Notes: generated from the sequence alone by a model not told the origin. A DNA stretch of 64,000 nucleotides from Bog-366 sp964501985 (GCA_964501985.1 CAZCVY010000003.1:1-64000); one strand, 5' to 3'. Shown: positions 16,818-27,029, counted from the first letter of the stretch. Numbers and translations: made by a program.

Positions 16818-19406
16818 ATGGAACACCGGAGAGCGGCAGTGATACTGTTTGTGCTGATAGCTTGCGTAAGTACACGTTCGGCGCGGGCACAGGAAGCGGC
16901 GGCCCGGACAGACACTGAGATTAATCAGGGATGGGAGTTCCGGCAAATCGCTCCCGACGCAAAAGGAACCGATGGCCAATGGCGGCCGGCCCAGGTGCCG
17001 GGCGACGTGCACCTCGATTTGCTGCGCAACAAACTCATAACCGATCCGTTCTATCGTGACAACGAAGCAAAGTTGCAGTGGATTGAAGGTGCGAGTTGGG
17101 AGTATCGGACCACGCTCAACATCACGCCGGAGATGCTGAAAAAGCAAAATCTGGAATTGGTCTTCGAAGGCCTGGATGCTTACGCCGAAGTTTTTTTAAA
17201 TGATTCCAAGGTGCTGACCGCGAACAACATGTTTCGCATTTGGCGCGTTGACGCAAAACGATTTCTGCGTGCCGGTGCGAACGAATTGCGGGTGGTATTC
17301 CCTTCGCCCGATAAGGCCGCGGCGCAAGCGGCGTCGGCTGATCTCTGGCGCCTGAAAACAGGAGTTGAGGAGAAGACCTACATTCGTAAGGCCGCGTATG
17401 AGTACGGGTGGGATTGGGGACCGACCTTTGTTACCAGTGGCGTCTGGCGTCCGGTACACCTGGAGACATGGGACGAAGCGCGAATTTCGAACCTGCATAT
17501 TCGCCAGCTCGATGTTACCCCAGCGGTTGCGCATTTGAACGGCGAGGTGGAGGTGACGGCGATCGGGGATTCCCCAGCGGCGGTGAGCCTCCGGTACTCG
17601 CATTCAGGAAAGCCCGCCGAGGTGACACGCAGCGTTAGTCTCCACGCAGGAGTGAATCACATTGACCTGTCGATGGAGATCGACAAGCCCGATCTGTGGT
17701 ATCCATCGGGATACGGCGCGCAGCCGCTCTATGCCTTTACGGCAGAGGTGAAAATCCAGGGCCGGGTGGAGGATGGCCGCAGCGTGACCACGGGTCTACG
17801 CTCCGTGGTATTGCGACGGGGCCTGGATCAGTGGGGGCGATCATTCGAGTTTGTGGTCAACGGCATTCCGGTCTTTGGCAAAGGCGCGGACGTGATTCCG
17901 TTCGATAGCTTCCCGGACCGGGTCACGGAAGCCAATTACCGTCGGATTCTCCAGTCCGCGAAAGACGCCAACATGAATATGATCCGCCTCTGGGGCGGCG
18001 GCTACTACGAGACCGAGGAGTTTTACGAACTCTGCGACGAACTCGGCATCATGGTGTGGCAGGATTTCATGTTTGGCAATGACTGGCAGCCGGGATTCTA
18101 CCCGTGGAAGTTGAACGTGGCGGCAGAGATTCAAGATCAAGTGAAAAGGCTGCGCGACCATCCCAGCATCGTGATCTGGTGTGGAAACAATGAGACGGAG
18201 GAAGCGCTCTTCTGGAAAAATCGCGGGCAGCTCGCCCCTGAGATTCTCCGGCAGATGTGGCAAGACTATGTATCCACCTTCACTGGCCTGATTCCCGCGG
18301 TCGTGGAGAGTTTGGACCCGCAACGTCCGTACTGGCCAAGTTCGCCCAGCGCTGACTTCGAGGAAACTTCGCCAACTTTCCAGACGGGCGACTCGCACAT
18401 CTGGGATGTGTGGCACGGTCGTGTGCCCTTCTCGACCTACGAAACGCACCATGCGCGCTTCGTGACCGAATACGGATTTCAATCCTTCCCAGAGATGAAG
18501 ACCATCGAAGCCTTCACCGAACCCGAGGATCGCGCGAGCATCTTTACGCCCGTGATGTTGGCTCACCAGAAAAACGACGAAGGCAATGCGATCATTCACG
18601 ATTATCTGCTCAAGGATTATCCCGAGCCTAAAGATTTTGCCTCCTTCCTCTATGTAAGCCAGGTGCTCCAGGCCGAGGGCATCAAGATTGGCGCCGAGCA
18701 TATGCGACGAAGCCGCCCGGAAACGATGGGCTCCATTTTCTGGCAATTGAATGACTGCTGGGGCGTCGCGTCGTGGTCAAGCATTGATTATTACGGACGC
18801 TGGAAGGCCCTACAGTATTACGCGCGTAGGTTTTATGCGCCTGTGCTTGTGTCGCCGCACGTTGAGGGCGGCATACTGAAGACCTACATTGTCTCTGACA
18901 AAGTGCAAGCGCTGTCAGGCGATCTTCACCTCCGCATTATCGATCTCGGCGGCAAGATGGTAAAGGAGATCCATCAAGCGGTAACTGTGCCCGGGCTTTC
19001 GAGCCAGGTATACACGGAGGTGCCATTGTCGGAATCGAGCAGCGGCGACGTTGCGCGGGAATTCGTAGTGGCTGAACTAGTCGCGGATGGGAAGACCGTG
19101 TCGCGAAACCTGATCTATCTGGTTCCGACCAAGCAGGTGCACCTGCCTGAGGCGCACATCAGCGCCGAACTTGTCGAGGCGGCGGATGGGTTCCATCTCA
19201 AGCTCTCGTCTCCGGTGCTGGCGCGAAGCGTTTATGTGACCTTCGGCGACGCAAGCCCGGAGTTGTCTGACAACTACTTCGATCTGCTGCCAGGGGAGAC
19301 GGCCGACCTGATGGTGAAGAGCCGCGAAACGCTGGACACTTTGAAGACGAGTCTCAAAGTTGTTTCGTTGGCCGACGCCTTCAAGGAAGCCCAAGCCGAA
19401 AAGTAA
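16818..19406 (+). CDS. Secreted beta-mannosidase, glycoside hydrolase family 2
   Basis: This 862-residue exo-hydrolase releases mannose from beta-mannosides. A signal peptide (MEHRRAAVILFVLIAC, ending ARAQ) places it in the periplasm. The GH2 layout is complete: jelly-roll sugar-binding domain (about 30-200, with the DxxWDWGPxFV motif), immunoglobulin-like domain, TIM barrel and C-terminal beta domains. The general acid/base lies in WCGNNETEE (Glu459) and the nucleophile in FVTEYGFQSFPEM (Glu551), both matching family 2 beta-mannosidases. ATG 16818 is chosen over an in-frame TTG at 16746 because AGGAG precedes it and it opens the signal peptide. It follows the permease in the same direction; the TonB receptor, this enzyme and the GH5-like protein at 57.9 kb may all serve mannan or plant-glycan use. 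Confidence 0.92.
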   Translation: MEHRRAAVILFVLIACVSTRSARAQEAAARTDTEINQGWEFRQIAPDAKGTDGQWRPAQVPGDVHLDLLRNKLITDPFYRDNEAKLQWIEGASWEYRTTLNITPEMLKKQNLELVFEGLDAYAEVFLNDSKVLTANNMFRIWRVDAKRFLRAGANELRVVFPSPDKAAAQAASADLWRLKTGVEEKTYIRKAAYEYGWDWGPTFVTSGVWRPVHLETWDEARISNLHIRQLDVTPAVAHLNGEVEVTAIGDSPAAVSLRYSHSGKPAEVTRSVSLHAGVNHIDLSMEIDKPDLWYPSGYGAQPLYAFTAEVKIQGRVEDGRSVTTGLRSVVLRRGLDQWGRSFEFVVNGIPVFGKGADVIPFDSFPDRVTEANYRRILQSAKDANMNMIRLWGGGYYETEEFYELCDELGIMVWQDFMFGNDWQPGFYPWKLNVAAEIQDQVKRLRDHPSIVIWCGNNETEEALFWKNRGQLAPEILRQMWQDYVSTFTGLIPAVVESLDPQRPYWPSSPSADFEETSPTFQTGDSHIWDVWHGRVPFSTYETHHARFVTEYGFQSFPEMKTIEAFTEPEDRASIFTPVMLAHQKNDEGNAIIHDYLLKDYPEPKDFASFLYVSQVLQAEGIKIGAEHMRRSRPETMGSIFWQLNDCWGVASWSSIDYYGRWKALQYYARRFYAPVLVSPHVEGGILKTYIVSDKVQALSGDLHLRIIDLGGKMVKEIHQAVTVPGLSSQVYTEVPLSESSSGDVAREFVVAELVADGKTVSRNLIYLVPTKQVHLPEAHISAELVEAADGFHLKLSSPVLARSVYVTFGDASPELSDNYFDLLPGETADLMVKSRETLDTLKTSLKVVSLADAFKEAQAEK

Positions 19407-19482
19407 GCGGCAACGCGGCATGGTTGTCGTGTCCATGACTTCGTAGTGCGCGTCGCCACTTTGATTTCGAGGGAGATACATC

Positions 19483-22248
19483 ATGCGGCGAGTTATGCTT
19501 TTAGTTGGGCTGATCAGTCTGGCTTTGTTCCTGATCATAAGGCCACCGTTATTTACGAACGCGGGAGAGGACAGTCGCCCCGCGGTATTGGCCGCGCCCG
19601 CGGGGAACCGTCCGACCCACATCGATCGATCGGGCGAGACGGTCTTGCCGAACGGTCGATTGATTACGCCGGAAGGGGTGCAGGTTACTGTGGAGCCGCA
19701 TCCGTACGGGATGGCACTGAGCCCTGACGGAAACCTGCTGGTTACCGCCAACACCGGCACCTGGCCTTTCTCAATTTCCATCATAGGCGCGCTTAATGCC
19801 CCCGCGCCCGAAGTGCAGCAAATCCCTCACGGCTACCCGCCCAAGCACTCCGAAGTCGAACCCTCCAGCGTTTATATGGGCCTCGCGATTGCGGGTGATA
19901 ACCGCACCGCCTATGTTTCTGAGGGTGACACGGGGAAAATCGATGTTTATGACCTGCCAATTGGCCAGCAATCGCAGGTTATTCTGCTGGACAGTGAGTA
20001 CAACGGGAAGGCTTATCACCACAGCTTTTCCGGCGCGTTGGCGCTGTCGCCGGATGGCAAGCTTCTTTATGCGCTGGACCTGGCGCACTTCGAACTGGTG
20101 GGCATTGAAACGCGCGGAGGGAACATCCTTTGGCGCGTCGGCGTTGGACGGCTGCCGTTTGCCATTGCGGTGAGTCCGAAGGGCGACCGGGTCTATGTAT
20201 CCAACGTCGGCACGTTCCAGTATTCGGTAATCCCGGGATTTGACGAAAAGCGGGCGGGAGAAACAGGGCTGGATTTCCCACCCTTCGCAACGGGAACTCC
20301 CCAGGCAGAGAACGGAATGTTCGTTGCCGGGAAGAGAATACCCGGCCTCGGGGATCCCAACGTGCCCGAGTCGAATTCGGTTTTTATCCTTGATGCCAAG
20401 GGCGCCACCCCAACAGTGCTGGCGCGCATCCGCACGGGGCTGGCGATTGGGAATAAGTCCGTGAGCGGGTCGAGTCCCGGCGCGGTCGTGGCGGGGCATA
20501 GCCGCGTTTATGTTTCGAATTCCGCGCAGGACAGCGTCAGCATTCTTGACGCGGATAAAAACCGACTTATTTCCACCATCCGCCTGGAGCCTGCCCGGGG
20601 TGTGGGCGGGTTGCGGGGAGTTTTGCCCTTCGGCCTCGCCCTGAGCCCGGACGAATCGCGGTTGTACATCGCCTGCGCGGGAATCAATGCCGTTGCGGTT
20701 TTCGATACCCGTAGCAACTCCGTGCTGGGTTATATCCCGACCGGCTGGTTTCCGGCGCGCGTAGCTTTGAGCAAAAATGGACGCAGTCTGTACGTGGCCA
20801 ACGCTAAAGGGTACGGCGCCGGGCCCAACGGCGGCTCGGAGTTTCATCGCGGACAAGAGGGCGACTACATCGGGGACATTACGAAGGGCACCATCTCGAT
20901 TATTCCTGTGCCCCCCGCGGGCAAGCTCGCCGAGCTTACGCGTCGCGTCATGAGCAACAACGGATTCGTCCCAGTCCGGGCAGAGGCGCCACGGTCCAAG
21001 GATTTTCCCATCCCTTCCGCCGGCAGTCCCAGCCCGAACATTCGGCACGTCGTGCTGATCGTCAAAGAGAACCGCACCTATGACGAAGTCTTGGGCGATA
21101 TCCGCACGATGGGAGGTGAGGAGGTGAACGGTGATCCGACGTTGGCGCGCTGGGGACTCGACGCCGAGGTTCAAGGCGACGACCAGCCAACTTTGGAGCA
21201 CGTCCGCGTCACTCCCAATCATCACGCGCTCGCACAGCGCTTCGGCGTAAGCGACAACTACTATGTGGACTCCGACGTGTCCTTCGACGGACACCACTGG
21301 CTGGTGGACAGCTATCCCAATGAATGGGTCGAGACCGCTTGGCCTCCAGGGTACGGCGGGCACTCGCACCTGTTTTACGATAACGACGCTCCGGGCCGCC
21401 TCAGCCTCGGAGGGTCTTCTTCGCTGCGTCCGGAGGATTACCTCGAGGCCGGTTCGCTGTGGGAACATCTGGCGCGCCATCATGTGGCTTTCCGGAATTA
21501 CGGCGAAGGGCTCACGGGAGGGGGGGATGAAGGTTACGAGCCCACCGGGCTGCGACTGGGAATCAACCTTCCCGTGTCCGGACCGCTTTACGAGAACACG
21601 TCGCGGACGTATCCCACGTTCAACACGTCTATCCCGGATCAGTACCGGTTCCAGCAATTTCAGAAGGAGTTTGCGCAACTGTACGGAAGCGGGCTTCAGC
21701 CGCTGCCACAATTCATATACATCTGGTTGCCCAATGATCACACGGCGAAGCCGCGTCCGGAAGATGGTTACCCTTACCATGCGTCTTATGTTGCCGACAA
21801 TGACCTGGCGCTGGGCAAGATTATCGACCTGCTCTCGCACAGCAAATACTGGCCAGAGATGGCCGTCTTCATTACAGAGGATGACGCGCAGAATGGACTT
21901 GATCATGTGGATGCTCATCGCAGCCTCGTGCTGGTGGTCAGCCCATATTCACGCCGGGCTGTTTCCCACGTGCATACCAGCATGTTGAGTATCCTCAAAA
22001 CCATGGAACACATTCTGGGTCTGCCACCTCTCAACCAGTATGATGCCGCGGCCTCAGACCTCTCGGATTGCTTCACCGATATCGCAGATGTTTCGCCGTA
22101 CGTGGCGCTGCCTTCGGACCCGGCGATCTTTGACGCTGGCAAAGCGCGCGATCCGCTCTACAGCATGCGCGAAGGCAAGCCACTCCCTCCCTCCGAGCCG
22201 CTCGATGACCCGGCGCGGATTCGTCGTGAGATGAACGGGGGACGGTAG
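19483..22248 (+). CDS. YncE-type beta-propeller fused to a phosphoesterase domain
   Basis: The 921-residue protein begins with a membrane-anchor or signal segment (MRRVMLLVGLISLALFLII). Residues about 60-480 form repeated blades with PDGxxLYAL and SPDESRLYIAC motifs typical of YVTN/YncE beta-propellers. From about residue 520 (IRHVVLIVKENRTYDEVLGD) to 900 the sequence is a phosphoesterase of the alkaline-phosphatase-like fold (PF04185), with metal-ligand-type motifs DSDVSFDGHHWL and TEDDAQNGLDHVDAHR. This fusion is common in Acidobacteriota and is annotated as a bifunctional YncE/alkaline phosphatase family protein; the substrate is not known. A good ribosome binding site (GAGGGAGAT) precedes the start. 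It follows the beta-mannosidase by 76 bases and may be co-transcribed. Confidence 0.9.
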   Translation: MRRVMLLVGLISLALFLIIRPPLFTNAGEDSRPAVLAAPAGNRPTHIDRSGETVLPNGRLITPEGVQVTVEPHPYGMALSPDGNLLVTANTGTWPFSISIIGALNAPAPEVQQIPHGYPPKHSEVEPSSVYMGLAIAGDNRTAYVSEGDTGKIDVYDLPIGQQSQVILLDSEYNGKAYHHSFSGALALSPDGKLLYALDLAHFELVGIETRGGNILWRVGVGRLPFAIAVSPKGDRVYVSNVGTFQYSVIPGFDEKRAGETGLDFPPFATGTPQAENGMFVAGKRIPGLGDPNVPESNSVFILDAKGATPTVLARIRTGLAIGNKSVSGSSPGAVVAGHSRVYVSNSAQDSVSILDADKNRLISTIRLEPARGVGGLRGVLPFGLALSPDESRLYIACAGINAVAVFDTRSNSVLGYIPTGWFPARVALSKNGRSLYVANAKGYGAGPNGGSEFHRGQEGDYIGDITKGTISIIPVPPAGKLAELTRRVMSNNGFVPVRAEAPRSKDFPIPSAGSPSPNIRHVVLIVKENRTYDEVLGDIRTMGGEEVNGDPTLARWGLDAEVQGDDQPTLEHVRVTPNHHALAQRFGVSDNYYVDSDVSFDGHHWLVDSYPNEWVETAWPPGYGGHSHLFYDNDAPGRLSLGGSSSLRPEDYLEAGSLWEHLARHHVAFRNYGEGLTGGGDEGYEPTGLRLGINLPVSGPLYENTSRTYPTFNTSIPDQYRFQQFQKEFAQLYGSGLQPLPQFIYIWLPNDHTAKPRPEDGYPYHASYVADNDLALGKIIDLLSHSKYWPEMAVFITEDDAQNGLDHVDAHRSLVLVVSPYSRRAVSHVHTSMLSILKTMEHILGLPPLNQYDAAASDLSDCFTDIADVSPYVALPSDPAIFDAGKARDPLYSMREGKPLPPSEPLDDPARIRREMNGGR

Positions 22249-22594
22249 CGCAGCCCAGCAAAGCTGCGATAATGAGTCGAAGTCAAAAGGCAAACGCCGA
22301 GTAGAGGATTAGAGATGAATGCATAGCTTGGCCGGTGATTTTTCCTGGCCTTACGGCTCATTGGGATTACGCCGTGGCTGCGGGCACCCATGACTCGCGG
22401 GGTTACCAGCGAGACAAGATTTCACGAATCGATTCACGTCAGCCTGAACCTCGCATGGAAGCTTTTCTGTTTGCCCCAGGGCAAGTGTCAGATTACCAGC
22501 GAGGACCAATTGAAAACCCACGGCTGTCGCCCATTGGATCTTCCTTTTGCCGAAAGTTGTCGGCGCGGAGATTGAGCGCCGCAGGAGCGGCTTC
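22249..22594. other. Intergenic region between convergent genes
   Basis: The 346 bases lie between the stops of the phosphoesterase and the DUF4440 genes. No gene, strong hairpin or repeat family seen elsewhere is recognised. Confidence 0.3.
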
Positions 22595-23077
22595 TTACGG
22601 GACGACCACCACACACTCATGTCCGGCAACGGCTTTCCATTCGCCCGCTCGCTTCACGAACGTATCCGTGAAGCGCACGCGGCGAAGGAAGTTTCCCTCT
22701 TGATCCATCACCACGTTCAGGCCCTTCACGACGGCCGCATCCCCATAGACGCGAACCCTAAGATCCTGAAGTTGATTCCGGTGTGGTGGGGTGCTGGCTG
22801 ATTGAATCGATTGGATAATATCAGCTTTGGACGACATGCCGCCCAGTGAGCCGGTGTCCACGAAGTCGTCGGCCATGAGGCGATCCAGCGTTTTGATGTC
22901 ACGTGCTGTGATGGCTTTCGCCCAAGCTTTTTCAGCGTCCACCAGCGCTTGCTGGTCGGCGCTCAAGCTGGCCCCATCGGCCGCTTTGCCAGTACCCGAT
23001 TGTTGTGCCGTAGCGCCCCCAAGAGTGGCGGGCGCCAGCACGAGAAGCAGAGTCGAGGTCAGGAGACAATTCTTCAC
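22595..23077 (-). CDS. Secreted DUF4440 / SnoaL-like NTF2-fold protein
   Basis: The 160-residue product carries a signal peptide (starting MKNCLLTSTLLLVLAP, ending GGATAQ). The mature part matches the DUF4440/NTF2-like pattern: ALVDAEKAWAKAITARDIK, then LDRLMADDFVDTGS, and the closing strand FVKRAGEWKAVAGHEC. The fold forms a cone-shaped pocket and serves as an enzyme or ligand-binding domain; no catalytic set can be assigned. GTG at 23077 is preferred over ATG at 23113 since AGAGGA lies 6 bases upstream and the signal peptide then begins properly. It sits 32 bases after the isomerase-like gene and is probably co-transcribed with it. Confidence 0.85.
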   Translation of the reverse strand: MKNCLLTSTLLLVLAPATLGGATAQQSGTGKAADGASLSADQQALVDAEKAWAKAITARDIKTLDRLMADDFVDTGSLGGMSSKADIIQSIQSASTPPHRNQLQDLRVRVYGDAAVVKGLNVVMDQEGNFLRRVRFTDTFVKRAGEWKAVAGHECVVVVP

Positions 23078-23109
23078 TAAAGTTCCTCTGATGACAATGA
23101 GTGCATGCC

Positions 23110-23973
23110 TCACACCTCAAGACTGCGAAGGTAGGGCACACTGGCCTTCATCAACGGCAGGTTCATTTCGACGAAGTAGTTCTTGATCCCCCCCGTTTTT
23201 GCCGCGGTGAATATTCTCTTCCAATCGAGGGAATCCTGGCCCACGGGTGCTTCCTTCCTGGTTGTTGTGGACCAGCCCTGCACGTGCATTGAAATGAAGC
23301 GCCCGGGGTACTTGGTGAAGTATTCGGCCGCGTCGTAGCCGGCACTAATCGTAGAAACCTGGAATTGGAATTTCACCAGCTTGGGATCAAGAAGTTTAAA
23401 TAACACGTCATAAGTCCGCTGGCCGTCGACCTTCGTGAGTTCGAAGTCCTCATTGTGGAGACCTTGCTGAATGCCGGCCTTGGCGGCTTGTTCACCCATT
23501 TTGTTGTATTCGTCGGCCGCCTTCTTCACATCATCCATTGTCGGATGCTTGGGCCCGTCGAGGCTTGGAACCATCATTTGCTTCAAGCCGACGTCTTTGG
23601 CCCAGGCAATGCTGGCCGCCTGGTCCTTCCTAAGTTCATCGATGCCGAAGTGAGAGCTGATGCACTCGACGCCCGCGTCGGCCAGGATCTTTCGCAACTC
23701 AGCCCCTTTATATTTGGCCAGGCCTGCAAATCCGGAATCGGCATAACCGATGGGCGAACACAGTTCAACCCTTTGAAATCCTGCCGCGGCAAGCATCTTA
23801 ATGGTGCCGGGAAAGTCCTTGGCAATCATGTCCCGCACCGGCCACGTCTGGCATCCAATCGGCATACCGAGTGGGTTGGCAAAGAGCTCACGTACAGTTC
23901 CTGACAGGCACCCGGCCACGGCGGCGCCGGCTGCCGCATTCTTAAAGAAATCTCTTCTGGAAATTCTCGACAT
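23110..23973 (-). CDS. Tat-exported sugar phosphate isomerase/epimerase-like protein
   Basis: The 287-residue protein opens with a classic twin-arginine signal (SRRDFFKNAAAGAAVAG). The mature domain is a xylose-isomerase-like TIM barrel (PF01261): GCQTWPVRDMI at the first strand, GFQRVELCSPIGY, then HFGIDELRKD, GLHNEDFEL and a final SMHVQGWS strand, positions where family members place metal-binding Glu and His residues. Exported members of this family are frequent in Acidobacteriota and Planctomycetes and are thought to act on oxidised or keto sugars, but the reaction is unknown. ATG 23973 is preceded by GGGAGG; an ATG 12 codons upstream is unlikely. Confidence 0.88.
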   Translation of the reverse strand: MSRISRRDFFKNAAAGAAVAGCLSGTVRELFANPLGMPIGCQTWPVRDMIAKDFPGTIKMLAAAGFQRVELCSPIGYADSGFAGLAKYKGAELRKILADAGVECISSHFGIDELRKDQAASIAWAKDVGLKQMMVPSLDGPKHPTMDDVKKAADEYNKMGEQAAKAGIQQGLHNEDFELTKVDGQRTYDVLFKLLDPKLVKFQFQVSTISAGYDAAEYFTKYPGRFISMHVQGWSTTTRKEAPVGQDSLDWKRIFTAAKTGGIKNYFVEMNLPLMKASVPYLRSLEV

Positions 23974-24368
23974 AATACCCTCCCTTAATATGTATTTAAT
24001 TTGAATCATGTTCGTCGACGCGGCGGCATTATCTCACGATTCGCCGAGGGCAAACAAACGCCGCAGCGGTGCGACGGGTTATAATTGACTTCTTCCGCGC
24101 CTCCGTGTATGTTTTTCATTGCCTTTGTAATGGCATCGATTCGTTTCGGTCTCACCAACCAGCGGGTTCTTGGCTCGAGTTCAAATCCGAATATGGGGGC
24201 AGTCGGGATTCCACAAAGGGCATTCCGGGGCGCACGTTTCGCTGCCAGAGGCATGAGTCGGTAGAACGTAATTTTCCCGCCCTTCGACGGGCAGGATTTC
24301 GCGGGCGCAATTCTGGTATGAACGGTCACAGCCGCTGGGAAGAATGAGCGGCAGGGGGATTTAGAGGG
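23974..24368. other. Divergent intergenic region upstream of the phosphorylase gene
   Basis: This holds the promoters of the isomerase-like gene (minus) and the glucan phosphorylase gene (plus). A TTATAAT box at 24079-24085 could be a plus-strand -10 element, but no matching -35 is seen. No gene is supported. Confidence 0.3.
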
Positions 24369-27029
24369 ATGGGCCAATCTGAAGACACTGTGGAAGCCAG
24401 TCATGTCCTGACAATCGAAGAAATTGCCAATCTCGCGCAGGAGGGCGACAAGCCTGCCGAAACCCTGATGAACGTCGTCGCCTTGATCGCGCGCCGATTT
24501 CGCACCGATGTATGTTCCGTGTATCTGTTGGAGCCGGACCGAATCAACCTGGTGCTGGCGGCAACCCTCGGTCTTCGGCCTCAATGTATCGGCACCCTTC
24601 GCATGGCTACCCATGAAGGGTTGGTGGGCCTGGTGGCGGAGACGCTGCGTCCCGTCGCCGTGGAAGAAGTGAAAAGCCATCCTCGCTTCAAATACTTTAG
24701 CGACGCGGGCGAAGACGCTTACCGGTCGTTTCTCGGCGTTCCGCTGATTGATCAAGGATTGCTGCACGGCGTTCTGACCGTTCAGACCATCGCCCCCCGC
24801 GTCTTCCATGACGAAGAGATTCACATGCTCTTGGAGGCCGCCACGCAGGTTGCCCCGGTGGTCAGCGAGGCGCGAACCCTGGACCGTTTTATCGCTCCTG
24901 CCCAAGAGCGCCTTTGGTCGCTGGCGCGCAATCTCTGGTGGAGTTGGGATTATGATTCCGGCGGTTTGTTTCTCGACCTTGATCCCATCCGTTGGCGGCA
25001 GTTCAACCACAACCCCATCTCGGTGCTCGCACCGCTCCCGCTTGCCGGGATCGAGCGCCGCGCCCGCGAACTGGTTCTGCACGGGCGGATCAACTACGCC
25101 TACCGCCGGCAGCGCGAATATCTGCATAAGGATCGGACCTGGGGCGCTAAGAACGCGGGAGTTTTGAGGCCGCGTCCGGTCGCCTACTTTTCCGCTGAGT
25201 TCGGCTTGCACGAGTCGATCCCGATATACTCGGGTGGCTTGGGAGTTCTTGCCGGCGATCACATCAAGAGTGCGTCTGACCTCGACATCCCGATGGTCGG
25301 AATAGGGCTGTTTTATAGCCAGGGATATTTCCGCCAGCGGTTGGACTGGGACGGCTGGCAGCGCGAAGAATATTTCGAGACCGACGTCAGCCAGTTGCCT
25401 ATGGAAGCCGCCATTGGCAAGACCGGCGAACCGGTTGCCGTGGAAATCGAAACACGCGGTGGATTGCTGCGCGCCAAAGTGTGGCGCCTCAAAGTCGGCC
25501 GCTGCGACCTGCTCTTGCTCGACTCGAATGTGCCCGGTAATGCTCCCGAAGACAGGGAACTGACCTCCCGCTTGTATGGTGGAGACGGGCGCGTGCGCAT
25601 TCGCCAGGAATTGCTCCTGGGGGTTGGCGGGTACAGGGCACTGAAAGCTATGGGCATCACCCCGGGTGTGCTTCACCTGAACGAGGGGCACAGCGCCTTT
25701 GCCCTGCTCGAGGCCATTCGCGCCCGCATGGAAGATGAGGGCCTGAGCTTTGAACAGACCCTGCCGCTCGTTGGCAGGGAAGTAGTATTCACCACGCACA
25801 CTCCCGTCCCGGCGGGCCACGATCGCTTTCACGCCGGCTTGGTGGAAGAGCACCTGGGTCCGCTGCGCGAGCGTTTGGGACTGTCGCTCGATCGCCTGAT
25901 GCAGATAGGGCGGGAAGACCCTAATGACCCCCATGAAGATTTTTGTTTGACCGTGCTGGGTTTGAGAATCTCCCGCCGCGCTAATGCCGTTTCGTCGTTG
26001 CATGGCCGCGTGACGCGCGCGATGTGGAAAGGGCTGTTCCCTGGTGAACCGGAAGACACCGTCCCCATTGGACACATCACCAACGGAGTGCATGTTCCCA
26101 CCTGGCTGGCCCCGCAAATGTTTCGCCTCTACGACCGCCACCTGGGAACAGGCTGGCACGAGCACAGCAGCGAACCTCGCATCTGGGAAGGGATCGAGAA
26201 CGTTGATGACGGGGAACTTTGGGAAACGCATCTCAGCCTGAAGCAGCGCCTTCTGGAATTTGTCCGCAATCGCGCCAGTGAGCAGGCGGAGCGCCGCGGT
26301 GAACCGCTTGAAGTGCGCCAGCGCGTGGCCCGCATTCTGAGTCCGGACGCCCTGACCATCGGATTTGCCCGCCGCTTTGCCACCTACAAGCGCGCCAACC
26401 TGATTCTGACCGACATCCAGATGCTTGCTTCCCTTGCCAATGATCCCAAGCGCCCCGTGCAGTTTGTCTTCGCCGGAAAGGCACATCCGCACGATGATCC
26501 CGGTAAGCGCATGCTTCAGCAAGTGGCGCAACTCATGCGCGACCCCAAGTTTGCCGACCGCTTTGTTTTCGTCGAGGATTACGACATCAATGTGGGACGA
26601 CACCTCGTCCAGGGCGTCGACGTGTGGCTGAATAACCCTCGACGGCCGCTCGAGGCGTCTGGAACCAGCGGTCAGAAAGTGGTGCTCAACGGTGGCCTTA
26701 ATCTCTCGGTACTCGATGGTTGGTGGGCCGAGGCTTACGATGGGCTGAACGGCTTCGCCATCGGCACGGGCAGAACTCATACCAACATGGGCGTCCACGA
26801 TGCGCGGGACAGCGAAGACCTGTATCGCGTGCTGAAGGACGAAGTCATTCCCCTTTACTATCATCGAGACCGCGACGGCTTGCCGCACGGCTGGATCAAG
26901 CGCATGAAGCGCACGATTCGCACCCTGGGATGGCGATTCAATGCCGACCGCATGGTGATGGACTACACGCTGAAGTGTTACGTGCCGGCCGTGGGAGGAA
27001 CCTCCGGGGACATGAGCACCACGCACTGA
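24369..27029 (+). CDS. glgP: Alpha-glucan phosphorylase with N-terminal GAF domain
   Basis: The 886-residue enzyme should split alpha-1,4-glucans with phosphate to give glucose-1-phosphate. Residues about 10-172 are a GAF sensor domain of the type at the N-terminus of PtsP (nitrogen-PTS enzyme I): SVYLLEPDRINLVLAATLGL and HEGLVGLVAETLRPVAVEEV. From residue 178 (ERLWSLARNLWWSWD) it is a GT35 phosphorylase of the shorter bacterial alpha-glucan subfamily, with AYFSAEFGLHESIPIYSGGL, HLNEGHSAFA and FTTHTPVPAGHDRF. The pyridoxal-phosphate lysine lies in EASGTSGQKVVLNGGL. The family normally begins near the phosphorylase part, so the GAF domain is an added, possibly regulatory, module. The Shine-Dalgarno sequence is weak (GAGGG abuts ATG 24369). 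Confidence 0.92.
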   Translation: MGQSEDTVEASHVLTIEEIANLAQEGDKPAETLMNVVALIARRFRTDVCSVYLLEPDRINLVLAATLGLRPQCIGTLRMATHEGLVGLVAETLRPVAVEEVKSHPRFKYFSDAGEDAYRSFLGVPLIDQGLLHGVLTVQTIAPRVFHDEEIHMLLEAATQVAPVVSEARTLDRFIAPAQERLWSLARNLWWSWDYDSGGLFLDLDPIRWRQFNHNPISVLAPLPLAGIERRARELVLHGRINYAYRRQREYLHKDRTWGAKNAGVLRPRPVAYFSAEFGLHESIPIYSGGLGVLAGDHIKSASDLDIPMVGIGLFYSQGYFRQRLDWDGWQREEYFETDVSQLPMEAAIGKTGEPVAVEIETRGGLLRAKVWRLKVGRCDLLLLDSNVPGNAPEDRELTSRLYGGDGRVRIRQELLLGVGGYRALKAMGITPGVLHLNEGHSAFALLEAIRARMEDEGLSFEQTLPLVGREVVFTTHTPVPAGHDRFHAGLVEEHLGPLRERLGLSLDRLMQIGREDPNDPHEDFCLTVLGLRISRRANAVSSLHGRVTRAMWKGLFPGEPEDTVPIGHITNGVHVPTWLAPQMFRLYDRHLGTGWHEHSSEPRIWEGIENVDDGELWETHLSLKQRLLEFVRNRASEQAERRGEPLEVRQRVARILSPDALTIGFARRFATYKRANLILTDIQMLASLANDPKRPVQFVFAGKAHPHDDPGKRMLQQVAQLMRDPKFADRFVFVEDYDINVGRHLVQGVDVWLNNPRRPLEASGTSGQKVVLNGGLNLSVLDGWWAEAYDGLNGFAIGTGRTHTNMGVHDARDSEDLYRVLKDEVIPLYYHRDRDGLPHGWIKRMKRTIRTLGWRFNADRMVMDYTLKCYVPAVGGTSGDMSTTH

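Noticed and set aside
19771..21918. A 715-codon open frame antisense to the propeller/phosphoesterase gene
   Set aside because: Shadow of a real gene; composition rich in Arg, Val and His without recognisable motifs.
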